Positions 24,908 to 33,672 are shown, numbered from the stretch's first letter. The stretch is 64,000 nucleotides of DNA from DASSJT01 sp963715025 (GCA_963715025.1 CAVQQQ010000002.1:1-64000), one strand, 5' to 3'. The notes: generated by a model not told the origin, from the sequence alone. Made by a program: numbers and translations.

Positions 24908-25860
24908 CGGTCGAGGAGTTCGAGGAGCTGCGCCCGCTGCTGTTCTCGATCGCCTACCGGATCCTCGGCAGCGTCAGCGAGGCGGAGGACGCCGTGCAGG
25001 AGACGTGGCTGCGCTACCAGGCCAGCGCGACGCCGCTGGTGTCGACCAAGGCGTTCCTCTCGGCGGTGGTCACGCGCGTGTCGATCGACGTGCTGCGCTC
25101 GGCCCGGGTCCGCCGGGAGCGGTACGTCGGCCAGTGGCTGCCCGAGCCGCTGCTCACCGACGAGGGTGCCGGCCTCGCCGTTGCCGATACGACCTCTGGT
25201 GCGCCCACGGCATACGGCAATCCCGAGCGAGCGGCCGAGCTCGCTGACTCGCTGTCGATGGCGGCACTCCTGCTGCTCGAACGGCTCTCGCCCGTCGAGC
25301 GGGCGGTCTTCGTGCTGCACGACGTCTTCGGCTACCCCCACGCCGAGATCGCGCAGATCGTCGGAGAGACCGAGACGAACTGCCGACAGCTGGCCTCGCG
25401 GGCCCGCAGGCGGGTGGGGGAGGAGCGGCCGCGGTTCGAGGCGGACCGGCACGAGCGCGAGGAGCTGGCGTCGCGGTTCTTCGCGGCGGTCACCGAGGGG
25501 GACGTCGACGGCCTGCGCGAGCTGCTCGCCGCGGACGTGCAGGTCTTCGGCGACGGTGGCGGCAAGGCGCCGCAGTGGACGCGCGTGGTGGTCGGCGCCG
25601 ACAAGGTGGCGCGGATGTTCGCCGGCCTGGGGTCGCGGTTCGCCAGGACTGGCGTGAACGTCGAGCGGCACGAGGTCAACGGCCAGCCGGGCGCCGTGCT
25701 GCGCGACCGCGACGGGCGCACGATCAACGTCATGGCGCTCGACGTGCTCGACGGACGAATCCAGGCGATCCGCTCGGTCATCAACCCCGACAAGCTGCAG
25801 CACCTGGGCCCAGTCGCCGACGCGTGGGCGCTCATGCGCGAGTCACGCCCCGGCGAATGA
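24904..25860 (+). CDS. sigJ: ECF41/SigJ-type RNA polymerase sigma factor with SnoaL-like C-terminal domain
   Basis: The 318-residue protein starts with GTG overlapping the epimerase stop. Region 2 is LRPLLFSIAYRILGSVSEAE DAVQETWLRY (residues 9-38), and region 4 is LSPVERAVFVLHDVFGYPHA followed by EIAQIVGETETNCRQLASRA. A C-terminal SnoaL/NTF2-like domain begins near residue 190 (VTEGDVDGLRELLAADVQVF). In ECF41 factors this domain replaces an anti-sigma factor and tunes activity by contact with the core. No anti-sigma gene is present, as expected. The operon promoter matches the ECF41 consensus. Confidence 0.92.
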   Translation: MTVEEFEELRPLLFSIAYRILGSVSEAEDAVQETWLRYQASATPLVSTKAFLSAVVTRVSIDVLRSARVRRERYVGQWLPEPLLTDEGAGLAVADTTSGAPTAYGNPERAAELADSLSMAALLLLERLSPVERAVFVLHDVFGYPHAEIAQIVGETETNCRQLASRARRRVGEERPRFEADRHEREELASRFFAAVTEGDVDGLRELLAADVQVFGDGGGKAPQWTRVVVGADKVARMFAGLGSRFARTGVNVERHEVNGQPGAVLRDRDGRTINVMALDVLDGRIQAIRSVINPDKLQHLGPVADAWALMRESRPGE

Positions 25861-25932
25861 AGACACAGTATTCGCGCAGTTCGAGCTGGACGCCTCGGCC
25901 GCCTGGGTGCGCACGCGATGTACGGAGTGTGC

Positions 25933-26808
25933 TCAGGGATGACCTGCTCCAGGTGCGGGCGCGGGCACGGCGACGACCTGCCCAGTGGTCCCGCCGACCG
26001 CTTCGGGACCGCCCCAGTCCTGTCCCACGACGTAGAGCACCGGGTCGTCCCCCCGGCTGAGGACGCACGCGAAGGCGCCGCGGTCGACCTCGACGCTCGC
26101 GAGCACCTGGCCACCCTCGGCGACCCGGACGCAGTGGCGGTTGCCGACGTCGGCGTACCAGACCGCGCCCTCCGCGTCGAGGCAGATCCCGTCCGGGTGG
26201 TCACCGGGAGTCGGCGCCCACACGCGGCGGCCCGACAGGGTGCCGTCCGGGGCGATCGCGAAGGCGGTGAGCTGCTCGGCGTACGACTCGGCCACCAGAA
26301 GCGTGGACCCGTCCGCCGTGACGGCCATGCCGTTCGGGAACGCCAGGCCGTCTGCGACCTGTCGAACCGCGCCATTTGGAGTCACCACAACGATGCGGCC
26401 CGGTGTGAACTCGCCGCCCGGGAAGTCGAACCCGATGTTGTTCACATACGCGTTGCCGCGGTCGTCGACCACGATGTCGTTCCACGGCTTCGTGGAGACC
26501 TCGGCAAGGTCGGCGTGGGTCACCAGGGTGCCGGTGCTGCCGGGCTCGGTCTCGCGGCGCATCAGACGCTGGTCGGCGGAGGAGACGACGAGCAGCCGGC
26601 CGTCGGGGAGGAATTCGATGCACATGGGGAAGGACGCGAGCTGCACCTCGACCGCCGGGGCGCCGCCGGGCGAAACGGAGTAGACCAGGCCCGCGCCCCA
26701 GTCCGACACCCACAGCCGCCCGTCGTGCCACCGCGGGGACTCGCCGAAGACGATGCCTTCCATGACGACGTCCATGCCGTGCGGACCTCGCCGCGGCTCC
26801 GTGTTCAT
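25933..26808 (-). CDS. SMP-30/gluconolactonase/LRE family protein
   Basis: A 291-residue six-bladed propeller. FGESPRWHDGRLWVSDW (about residues 19-35) carries the first metal-binding glutamate. KPWNDIVVDDRGNAYVNNIG gives the asparagine/aspartate pair, FPNGMAVTADGSTLLVAESY a further asparagine, and PDGICLDAEGAVWYADVGNR the catalytic aspartate region. The fold hydrolyses sugar lactones or related esters; the substrate is unknown. No signal peptide. The start at 26808 is chosen over 26775. The 3' end follows the ECF41 unit tail to tail. Confidence 0.82.
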   Translation of the reverse strand: MNTEPRRGPHGMDVVMEGIVFGESPRWHDGRLWVSDWGAGLVYSVSPGGAPAVEVQLASFPMCIEFLPDGRLLVVSSADQRLMRRETEPGSTGTLVTHADLAEVSTKPWNDIVVDDRGNAYVNNIGFDFPGGEFTPGRIVVVTPNGAVRQVADGLAFPNGMAVTADGSTLLVAESYAEQLTAFAIAPDGTLSGRRVWAPTPGDHPDGICLDAEGAVWYADVGNRHCVRVAEGGQVLASVEVDRGAFACVLSRGDDPVLYVVGQDWGGPEAVGGTTGQVVAVPAPAPGAGHP

Positions 26809-26951
26809 GCGGCGAGCCCATCGATGTCGTCGAGCGTCACCCGGCTCACGGTACGCCTCGTTCCGAGGCCGCCCGGCCGGTGCCGTCGGCGGCATCTCAC
26901 GACCGGCCGACCGGGATCCCTTGGCGTCGATCAGGTCTAGCGTTGGCCTTG

Positions 26952-26999
26952 GAGCGTGCGGCTGCGAGCGTGCGGCCGCGAGCGTGCGGCCGCGAGCGT
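26952..26999. repeat. 14-bp tandem repeat, about 3.4 copies
   Basis: GAGCGTGCGGCTGC, then GAGCGTGCGGCCGC twice, then GAGCGT. It lies 30 bases before the VOC gene start, where promoter or leader sequence would be expected. Confidence 0.85.
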
Positions 27000-27029
27000 C
27001 CTGGGCGCTGGGCCGAGGAGGGCCGGAGC

Positions 27030-27413
27030 ATGAGCGCTGAGCTGAACCACACGATCGTGAAGTGCACCGACAAGGAGACGTCGGCGCGGTTTCTCGTCGA
27101 CCTGCTCAGCCTTGACGAGCCCACCCGCTACGGACCGTTCCTCGTTGTGCAGCTCGCCAACGGCGTCTCTCTCGACTACGCCGACGACCACGGGCGACCA
27201 CACCCGCAGCATTACGCGTTCATCGTCAGCGAGCAGGAGTTCGACGAGATCCACGCGCGCATCGTCGAGCGCGGCATCACCTACTGGGCCGATCCCTTCC
27301 ACCGCGTCGAAGGACAGATCAACACCAACGACGGCGGTCGCGGCCTCTACTGGGACGACCCCGACGGCCACAGTCTCGAGATCATCACCGTGCCGTACGG
27401 CGGAGCACGCTGA
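27030..27413 (+). CDS. VOC family (glyoxalase/dioxygenase-like) protein
   Basis: A 127-residue single-domain VOC protein. LNHTIVKCTDKETSARFLVD gives the first metal-ligand histidine and PQHYAFIVSEQEFDEIHARI the second. GRGLYWDDPDGHSLEIITVP carries the usual terminal glutamate. VOC proteins use such a divalent-metal site for isomerase, dioxygenase or resistance functions; the substrate here is unknown. GGAGC before ATG 27030 may serve as ribosome site. The start is preceded by a 14-bp tandem repeat. Confidence 0.8.
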   Translation: MSAELNHTIVKCTDKETSARFLVDLLSLDEPTRYGPFLVVQLANGVSLDYADDHGRPHPQHYAFIVSEQEFDEIHARIVERGITYWADPFHRVEGQINTNDGGRGLYWDDPDGHSLEIITVPYGGAR

Positions 27414-27452
27414 GGTGCACCCCCGAGTGAGCCCTGGCACCTGAGTGGCGCT

Positions 27453-27482
27453 GCACGGCATACGAAAAGGGGTATGCCGTGC
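27453..27482. terminator. GTATGCC-type hairpin between convergent genes
   Basis: GCACGGCATAC and GTATGCCGTGC form an 11-base stem around GAAAAGGG. The hairpin lies between the 3' ends of the VOC gene and the minus-strand hypothetical gene and could serve both. Confidence 0.8.
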
Positions 27483-27511
27483 CCGGACTGACGCGGTTGC
27501 CGTGGCGGGAG

Positions 27512-28096
27512 TCAGGCCAAGGAGTCGAGGGCCTCTTCATAGGCGACGCACGCCTCGACCACCTCGAGCACCGCCACGGCGAGCTGCTCCGGTGGCAGCG
27601 CCAGGCCGTTCAGCTCGGGGCCGGCCGGTACGTCGGCGATCGCCTGTCGGAGCCGTCGCCGCTCCTTGCCCTCCAGCTGGTAGTCGTCGTCGATGGTGGA
27701 CAGGACGTCCCTGAGGTCGCGCCGGGCACGGTCACCCGCCGATCCGAGCACCTGGATGGCGGCGTCCAGCCACCGGTAATCGCCCGCGGCCGCCTCCTCC
27801 ACCTCGTCGGTCACGACGGTGAAAAGGGCCATGTGCGCCTGCCACGCCGCTGGATGTGCCTCCTCGTGGTCGTCGAAGGGCAGCTCCACCGCCCGTGCGA
27901 TGTAGCGCGCGGCCCGCTCCCGGTCGCCGTCGCGAACCGCGCGCTGCGCCTTGGCCAGCAGGTTGTCTGCAGCCGCCATCCCGGCCGCGCTGAACGGCTG
28001 CAGCGAGCGGCCGGAGGCGAACTCCACATCGCCGAAGCCACGGTTCACCTGGGCGGCCTCCCACGCCGCCAACGCCCTCTGGAGGTCTCGTTCCAT
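27512..28096 (-). CDS. hypothetical protein, partner of pRiA4b-type protein
   Basis: Not recognised. It has 194 residues, is alpha-helical and acidic, and has no membrane segment. Notable is NRGFGDVEFASGRSLQPFSA AGMAAADNLLAKAQRA (about residues 18-53). A piece of a paralogue with NRGFGDIPLR and MEAAANLLA lies at 37840-37994. The start at 28096 is 8 bases after the stop of the pRiA4b-type gene, so both are one operon. It ends near a hairpin terminator. Confidence 0.65.
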   Translation of the reverse strand: MERDLQRALAAWEAAQVNRGFGDVEFASGRSLQPFSAAGMAAADNLLAKAQRAVRDGDRERAARYIARAVELPFDDHEEAHPAAWQAHMALFTVVTDEVEEAAAGDYRWLDAAIQVLGSAGDRARRDLRDVLSTIDDDYQLEGKERRRLRQAIADVPAGPELNGLALPPEQLAVAVLEVVEACVAYEEALDSLA

Positions 28097-28103
28097 GGCG
28101 GCC

Positions 28104-28667
28104 TCAGCGAGTGGTCGGCAGGCTGGCCGGCAGGCCGCGAACGCCCGACAGGCGGCGCGCCAGCCGCGCGTTCGCGGCCTGGACGTCGAAGCTGGCCGGA
28201 TCGAAACCCTCGGGCAGCCACTCGAGCACCTCGCCGATGTCCGCATCAGCCTGCTGGCCGTCGAGCGCGCGCACCACCTCGTTGTAGGTGAAGATCCCAC
28301 CGACATCCTCGGGCGGGCAGGCGCGTCCGCCGTCGAGGACGACCGCCACCGGCTCGGATGACTCCCGCACCCGGACCTCCTCGACGGTCAGCACGTGGTA
28401 CCAGCCGTCGCCGAAGTCGTACTCGTAGGCGAGCTGGTCGCCGGGCACGCGCACCGCCTGGTCGAGCCGCTTGCTGCGCTTGCGCTCCGTCCGGAACTCG
28501 TGGAGGTGGCCGCCTTCCCAGCCCATCGCCTCCTGCAGCACGACGTGGAGCTGTTCCAGCGACACCTGGCCGTCCACCTCGACCTGCCGCCAGATGAGCG
28601 GTTCGGAGCCCTGCAGCTCCACCCGCATCCGGAGCATCCGCCCGTTTGTCCACGCGTTGCCAGCCAT
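28104..28667 (-). CDS. plasmid pRiA4b ORF-3 family protein
   Basis: A 187-residue protein with the family signature: LRMRVELQGSEPLIWRQVEV at the start, then LEQLHVVLQEAMGWEGGHLH, LAYEYDFGDGWYHVLTVEEV and RACPPEDVGGIFTYNEVVRA. The family occurs on plasmids and in chromosomes and has no established function. It is the first gene of a two-gene operon. The gap to the divergent aldo/keto reductase contains a GTATGCC palindrome. Confidence 0.85.
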   Translation of the reverse strand: MAGNAWTNGRMLRMRVELQGSEPLIWRQVEVDGQVSLEQLHVVLQEAMGWEGGHLHEFRTERKRSKRLDQAVRVPGDQLAYEYDFGDGWYHVLTVEEVRVRESSEPVAVVLDGGRACPPEDVGGIFTYNEVVRALDGQQADADIGEVLEWLPEGFDPASFDVQAANARLARRLSGVRGLPASLPTTR

Positions 28668-28705
28668 CCGACCTCACCTTCCTCGTCGATCACGGAAGGC
28701 TACGC

Positions 28706-28729
28706 GGTATGCCGGCCAGCCGGCATACC
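28706..28729. repeat. GTATGCC-type palindrome in a divergent promoter gap
   Basis: GGTATGCCGG and CCGGCATACC are separated by CCAG. Unlike most members this copy lies between two divergent 5' ends, where a terminator is not expected. Confidence 0.8.
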
Positions 28730-28857
28730 CCCCATCGCACCTTCCCGACCACTCAGGGCGCGCCGTGCCGCGAATGGTCGCCGACGGCCCATTCCACGTG
28801 CGGGCCTGGTCCCGCCCGCCGCACGCGTTGGGAGCGGACCGCCGTAGGTTGGGCGTC

Positions 28858-29829
28858 ATGGCTGACATGCGATTCGCGCCGCTCGGTGACAGCGGCCTCA
28901 TGGTGTCCGTGGTCGGAGTGGGGTGCAACGCCTTCGGGTCGCGGATCGACGCCGACCAGACGAAGGCGGTCGTGGACGCGGCGCTGGAGCACGGGGTCAC
29001 GCTGTTCGACACGGCGGACTCCTACGGCAATGGCGCGAGTGAGGAGCTGCTGGGTCGAGCGCTGGGCGCGCGGCGGGACCAGGTCGTGCTCGCCACGAAG
29101 TTCGGGATGGGCGACCACGACGCGGAGCACTGGGGCGCGCACGGCAGCCGTCGCTACGTGCGCCGCGCGGCCGAGGCCAGCCTGCGGCGGCTGGGCACTG
29201 ACTACATCGACCTCTACCAGCTGCACCGGCCCGACCCGATCACCCCGATCGAGGAGACGCTGCAGGCGATGTCCGACCTCGTCACCGAGGGCAAGGTGCG
29301 CTACATCGGGTCCTCCAACCTTGCGGCATGGCAGGTGACCGACGCCGACTGGGTTGCCCGGACGAGCGGCACGCAGCGGTTCATCTCGGCGCAGAACGAG
29401 TACTCGCTCTACAACCGGATGGCCGAGATCGAGCTGGTGCCGGCGTGCGAGTCGGCGGGCGTGGGGATCCTGCCCTACTTTCCCCTGGCGTACGGGCTGC
29501 TGACCGGGAAGTACCACCGCGGGCAGGCGGCGCCCGGGGGTAGCCGGCTGGCGCACTCGGACCAGGCCTCCCGGCTGGCGAACGCTGACTGGGACCGCAT
29601 CGAGGCGCTGCAGGCGTTCGCCGACGAGCGCGGAATCGCGTTGCTGCAGCTAGCGATCGGTGGCTTGGCTGCCCAGCCCGCCGTAGCGAGTGTGATCTCC
29701 GGGGTGACCCGGCCCGAGCAGGTCGCCGCCAACATGGAGGCCGGGCTGTGGCGCCCGAGCCCCGAGGACCTCGCAGCGCTGGACGAGCTGCGCCATGATC
29801 CGGCGTTCTCCTACACCACTTTCGCGTGA
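28858..29829 (+). CDS. aldo/keto reductase
   Basis: A 323-residue NADPH-dependent TIM-barrel reductase. The catalytic tetrad is visible: Asp and Tyr in FDTADSYGNG (about residues 49-58), Lys in LATKFGMG and His in LYQLHRPD. C-terminal cofactor contacts are in VASVISGVTRPEQVAANMEA. It reduces carbonyl compounds, substrate unknown. The start ATG 28858 begins the conserved MRFAPLG-type leader. No good ribosome site is seen, so leaderless translation is possible. Confidence 0.88.
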   Translation: MADMRFAPLGDSGLMVSVVGVGCNAFGSRIDADQTKAVVDAALEHGVTLFDTADSYGNGASEELLGRALGARRDQVVLATKFGMGDHDAEHWGAHGSRRYVRRAAEASLRRLGTDYIDLYQLHRPDPITPIEETLQAMSDLVTEGKVRYIGSSNLAAWQVTDADWVARTSGTQRFISAQNEYSLYNRMAEIELVPACESAGVGILPYFPLAYGLLTGKYHRGQAAPGGSRLAHSDQASRLANADWDRIEALQAFADERGIALLQLAIGGLAAQPAVASVISGVTRPEQVAANMEAGLWRPSPEDLAALDELRHDPAFSYTTFA

Positions 29830-29913
29830 CATGAGCAGCTGACTGCCGAACTGCGCGAGCGGGCAGGGCCAACGGCGCAGCTTGGGCTCTCGCGCCACGA
29901 GCCCGACCGGTGG

Positions 29914-30648
29914 TCAGGTGGGACTGACCGCTTTGACGGGCTCGGGTCGGCGGGGTTGCGTCTCGAACCGTGCCCGCGGATCGTCGGCAGCCCAGCCGCG
30001 GCGATTCCAGCTCGGCAGTTCGCGCGCCAGCATCCGTGACCCCTGCACCTCGATAGCGCCCGAGCGCAGGGCGTCCGGCCACTCGACCTTTCCCAGGTGC
30101 CAGCGCGCGAACGTCAAGGGGTCGTGGATCATGACGATCAGGTCCTCCTCCCCGCCCGGGTGCTTGAGGCAGACCTCCGCGTCACCCCGCTCGATCAGCA
30201 ACCAGGCGCGAGGAGCGGGTCCGGGCAGCGTGGGGTACTCGAAGCGGACGACGACCCGCCGCTGGGGGAGGCGATCGTGGTCCAGCCAGAAGGTCACCCA
30301 GGCCCACAGGACGACACCCGGGTGGGCGTGCTCGGGCTTGAGCTCGGCCCACCTTGCCCCCCAGTCATGCAGGGCCAGCATGACCTCCGAAAGCTCTCGC
30401 CCGGCCTGAGTGGGCTCATAGGTCGACCCGCGGCCCTCGGGCTTCGCACGGATGTCGATGAGCCCGACGTGCTCGAGTCCCCGCAACCGCTTCGACAGCA
30501 GACCTCGGGACAGCCCCGGCGCACCGTCGGCGATCTCGTTGAAGGTCCGGCAGCCGACGAGGATGTTGCGCAGGATGATGATGGACCAGCGCTCCGCGAG
30601 CAGCTCTGACGCCCGCGCGACCGGGCAGTACTGGCCATAGGTCTGCAT
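29914..30648 (-). CDS. HxlR family transcriptional regulator with SCP2-like C-terminal extension
   Basis: The 244-residue protein begins MQTYGQYCPVARASELLAER. The HxlR winged helix covers residues 1-95, with the conserved cysteine (QYCPV), WSIIILRNILVGCRTFNEIA and LSRGLLSKRLRGLEHVGLID. The C-terminal half (WLDHDRLPQRRVVVRFEYP, LIERGDAEVCLKHPGGEEDL) resembles the sterol-carrier-like domain often attached to such regulators. It is divergent from the class III aminotransferase, and the gap contains the inverted repeat GTTCACGTTGTGAAC, a candidate operator. Confidence 0.8.
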   Translation of the reverse strand: MQTYGQYCPVARASELLAERWSIIILRNILVGCRTFNEIADGAPGLSRGLLSKRLRGLEHVGLIDIRAKPEGRGSTYEPTQAGRELSEVMLALHDWGARWAELKPEHAHPGVVLWAWVTFWLDHDRLPQRRVVVRFEYPTLPGPAPRAWLLIERGDAEVCLKHPGGEEDLIVMIHDPLTFARWHLGKVEWPDALRSGAIEVQGSRMLARELPSWNRRGWAADDPRARFETQPRRPEPVKAVSPT

Positions 30649-30715
30649 GCCACCAGCGTCCCACCGACAGACGACCGGGGGCAGATGCACTCTGGTCGTG
30701 GCCGGTGCGGCCCAG

Positions 30716-30730
30716 GTTCACGTTGTGAAC
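30716..30730. promoter_or_regulatory. inverted repeat operator candidate
   Basis: GTTCAC-GTT-GTGAAC is a perfect 6-base inverted repeat with 3-base spacer. It lies 68 bases upstream of the HxlR start and 65 bases upstream of the aminotransferase start, the position expected for an operator of a divergent regulator. Confidence 0.55.
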
Positions 30731-30795
30731 TTGTCCCTCCCCCGTGCCCGCCGGACAGTGGGGTCGACCGATCTGTTGAGGTGAGAGAGGTGGGG

Positions 30796-32109
30796 ATGGA
30801 TCTCGACGAGCTGGTCTTCCACCCGTGGACGGTGCAGGGGCCGCGCAGCGTACCGACCTTCGTCGGCGGCTCCGGTAGCCACGTCATTGACGTCGACGGT
30901 CGACGTTTCCTGGACTTCAGCTCTCAACTGGTCTTCACCAACCTCGGTCACCAGCACCCACGCATCGTCGCGGCCATCAGGGAACAGGCGGACCGGCTGT
31001 GCACCCTGGCCCCCGGCCATGCCTCGGACGTCCGCGGCGAAGCGGCACGGCTGATCGTCGAGGTCTCCCCGGAGGGCCTTGGTCACGTCCTGTTCACCAC
31101 CGGCGGTACGGAGGCCATCGAGCACGCCGTACGGATGGCCCGCCTGCACACTGGGCGGCCCAAGGTGCTCGCCACCTACCGCTCGTACCACGGCTCGACG
31201 ACGACGTCGATCCACCTCACCGGCGACCCGCGCCGGTGGGCTTCGGACACCGGAGGAGCAGGCGCGGTCCACTTCTTCGGCCCCTTCCTGTACCGCTCGG
31301 CGTTCGGATCGAGCACGCCCGAGGAGGAGTGCGAGCGGGCGCTCGCCCATCTCGAGCAGGTGATCCTTCTCGAAGGGCCGTCGACCATCTCCGCGCTGGT
31401 CCTGGAACCGGTGACCGGCAGCTCGGGGGTCATCGTGCCTCCGGCCGGCTACCTGCGCGGTGTGCGGGAGCTGTGCACCCGTCACGGCATCGTCTTCATC
31501 GCCGACGAGGTGCTGGTCGGCTTCGGCCGCACCGGAACATGGTTCGCCGTCGACCACGACGGGGTGACCCCCGACCTGCTGGTCTTCGCCAAGGGCGTGA
31601 ACTCCGGGTACGTGCCACTGGGCGGCGTGCTGGTCGGCGACCCGATCCACGAGACGTTCACCCACCGCCCGTACCCGGCGGGCATGACCTACAGCGGACA
31701 CCCGCTCGCCTGCGCGGCCGCGGTCGGTGCCATCGGCGCGATGCATGACGAGGGCACCGTCGCGGCGGCCGCCCGGCTCGGCACGGACATCCTCGGACCC
31801 GGACTCATCAAGCTTGCGGAGCACCATCCGTGCGTCGGGGACGTCCGCGGCATCGGCGGGCTGTGGACCCTCGAGCTGGTGCGCGACCGAGAGACCAAGG
31901 AGCCGCTCGTGCCGGTCGGTGCCACGGGTGAGGCGAATGCACCGATCGCCGCGTTCGCCAAGGCGTGTCTGGACCGCGGTCTGATCCCGCTCGTCCTGGG
32001 CAACCGGATCCATGTCGCGCCGCCGCTGAACGTGAGCGACGACGACGCCGAAACCGGGCTGGCCATCCTTGACGAGGCTCTGGCCGAGGCAGACGCGTTC
32101 CTGGCGTGA
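30796..32109 (+). CDS. class III (pyridoxal phosphate) aminotransferase
   Basis: A 437-residue aspartate-aminotransferase-superfamily class III enzyme. DGRRFLDFSSQLVFTNLGHQ is the N-terminal block, VLFTTGGTEAIEHAVRMARL binds the phosphate, VFIADEVLVGFGRTGTWFAV holds the cofactor aspartate, and LLVFAKGVNSGYVPLGGVLV has the Schiff-base lysine (about residue 266). Members act on omega-amino groups such as beta-alanine, GABA or diamines; the donor cannot be told. It is divergent from an HxlR regulator that may control it, and ends before a strong hairpin. Confidence 0.87.
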   Translation: MDLDELVFHPWTVQGPRSVPTFVGGSGSHVIDVDGRRFLDFSSQLVFTNLGHQHPRIVAAIREQADRLCTLAPGHASDVRGEAARLIVEVSPEGLGHVLFTTGGTEAIEHAVRMARLHTGRPKVLATYRSYHGSTTTSIHLTGDPRRWASDTGGAGAVHFFGPFLYRSAFGSSTPEEECERALAHLEQVILLEGPSTISALVLEPVTGSSGVIVPPAGYLRGVRELCTRHGIVFIADEVLVGFGRTGTWFAVDHDGVTPDLLVFAKGVNSGYVPLGGVLVGDPIHETFTHRPYPAGMTYSGHPLACAAAVGAIGAMHDEGTVAAAARLGTDILGPGLIKLAEHHPCVGDVRGIGGLWTLELVRDRETKEPLVPVGATGEANAPIAAFAKACLDRGLIPLVLGNRIHVAPPLNVSDDDAETGLAILDEALAEADAFLA

Positions 32110-32164
32110 GCGCCCGGACTCACGCAAAGGGGGCACATTGGGCTGGTTGCCGCCCGGGAGAGGA

Positions 32165-32209
32165 GGCGAGATGGGTATGCCGGTGAGTCACCGGCATACC
32201 CATCTCGCC
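32165..32209 (+). terminator. long GTATGCC-type hairpin with T tail
   Basis: GGCGAGATGGGTATGCCGG with TGA pairs perfectly with the matching arm over about 22 bases and is followed by TTTT. It is the best intrinsic terminator of the palindrome family, placed after the aminotransferase gene. Confidence 0.9.
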
Positions 32210-32371
32210 TTTTCGTGGCCCGGGGGGCGCTGCCTCAGGCGCTGACGAGTGGCGTGCCCGGGCCGGCGGAACGGGGGAGCCTGGTTCCGAGCAGCCGCGC
32301 GATCGCGTCGGGAACAGGCAGTGGCGATAGCCTTTCGCTGGTCGAAGGCATCGGGAACCGGAGGACCGGCG

Positions 32372-33610
32372 ATGCAGGTCGAGGTGTGGGTCGAGCTCGG
32401 CGGTCGCCCCATCCGTGCCGGCACTCTGGAGGCACAGCGGCGCGGACGTGATGAGGCTGCGAGCTTCTGCTACACGCCGGACTACCTGGCCACCCCGGGC
32501 GCCTACGCTCTCGACCCTAACCTGCCGCTCGATGGCGATGCCCATGATGCCCACACCGCCGGGATGTTGTTCGGCGCCATGGCGGACTCCACCCCGGACT
32601 GGTGGGGCCGCACGCTGGTGGCCGAGCGCGAGGAGGCGCTTGCCGTCGCCGAGGGGCGGGAGGCTGGCAGACCCGATGAGCTGCACTTCCTGCTCGGCGT
32701 CCGAGACGACCTTCGCGAGGGTGCCCTGCGGTTCCGCATCGGGGGCGGCCCGTTCCTGGCAGACGACACCACCTGGGTGCCGGCGCTGACCGACCTCCGG
32801 GAGCTCCTCGACCTGGCCGCGCGATTCGAGGCCGACACGGCTGAGATTCACGACCTGGACCGGCTCGTCCGCGCCGGAAGCTCGCTCGGCGGGGCGCGGC
32901 CCAAGACGCACGTCCTCGACGGCAATGCGCGCCTCTCGATCGCCAAGCTGCCCAGCGCCGGGGACCGGTGGAACGTCATGGCCTGGGAGAAGGTCACTCT
33001 CGACCTTGCTGCGGATGCGGGGATCGAGGTTGCGCCCTCGCGCCTCATCAGCGTGGCAGGCCGCAGCGTGCTGGTCGTCGAGCGCTTCGACCGCACCCCC
33101 ACTGACGGACGGATCGGCTACGTGAGTGCCTTGACGATGCTCGAGCGTGTCCGGAACCCGCAGCGCAGCTATCTGGACTTCGCAGATGTCCTGGAGCAGG
33201 TGTCACCGCGGGTCACGGAGGAACTTCGCCAGCTGTGGCGCCGCATGGTGTTCTACGTCCTCGTCTCCAATACCGACAACCACCTGCGCAACCACGGCTT
33301 CCTCCACGAACGCGGTGACGCATGGCGGATGTCCCCGGCCTTCGACCTCAACCCCGACCCCGAGCGGGGTCCCGCATTCCTCAGCACGCCGATCGCGGAC
33401 GAGGGTGTCGACGCCGCCAGCCTGGTCTCCGCACTCGACGTGGCCGAGCGCTTCCGGCTGACCCGCGAGGACGCCGCGCGTGTCCTGGGCGAGGTCGCCG
33501 GCGCAGTCAGCCGGTGGGAACAGATCGCGACCGCCCACGGACTGAGCCGGTCAGAGATGTCTCACATGGCACCGGCATTCTCGGCCCTCTCCGAGGCGAG
33601 GGGACTCTGA
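32372..33610 (+). CDS. HipA family serine/threonine kinase
   Basis: A 412-residue HipA-like kinase, intact. CCGGAGGA before ATG 32372 sets the start. The nucleotide loop is SSLGGARPK (about residues 170-178), the ATP-binding lysine is in LSIAKLPS, and the catalytic aspartate lies in SNTDNHLRNHGF (about 299-310). AFDLNP carries the metal-binding aspartate. In Escherichia coli HipA phosphorylates glutamyl-tRNA synthetase and causes persistence. No HipB-like HTH gene lies up- or downstream, so it is an orphan or the antitoxin is elsewhere. Confidence 0.87.
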   Translation: MQVEVWVELGGRPIRAGTLEAQRRGRDEAASFCYTPDYLATPGAYALDPNLPLDGDAHDAHTAGMLFGAMADSTPDWWGRTLVAEREEALAVAEGREAGRPDELHFLLGVRDDLREGALRFRIGGGPFLADDTTWVPALTDLRELLDLAARFEADTAEIHDLDRLVRAGSSLGGARPKTHVLDGNARLSIAKLPSAGDRWNVMAWEKVTLDLAADAGIEVAPSRLISVAGRSVLVVERFDRTPTDGRIGYVSALTMLERVRNPQRSYLDFADVLEQVSPRVTEELRQLWRRMVFYVLVSNTDNHLRNHGFLHERGDAWRMSPAFDLNPDPERGPAFLSTPIADEGVDAASLVSALDVAERFRLTREDAARVLGEVAGAVSRWEQIATAHGLSRSEMSHMAPAFSALSEARGL

Positions 33611-33672
33611 ACCGCCCGCCAGGCGGGAAAGCGTCCCCTCCCAGGTAGGGCACGCGGCACTGACTCCTGCAC

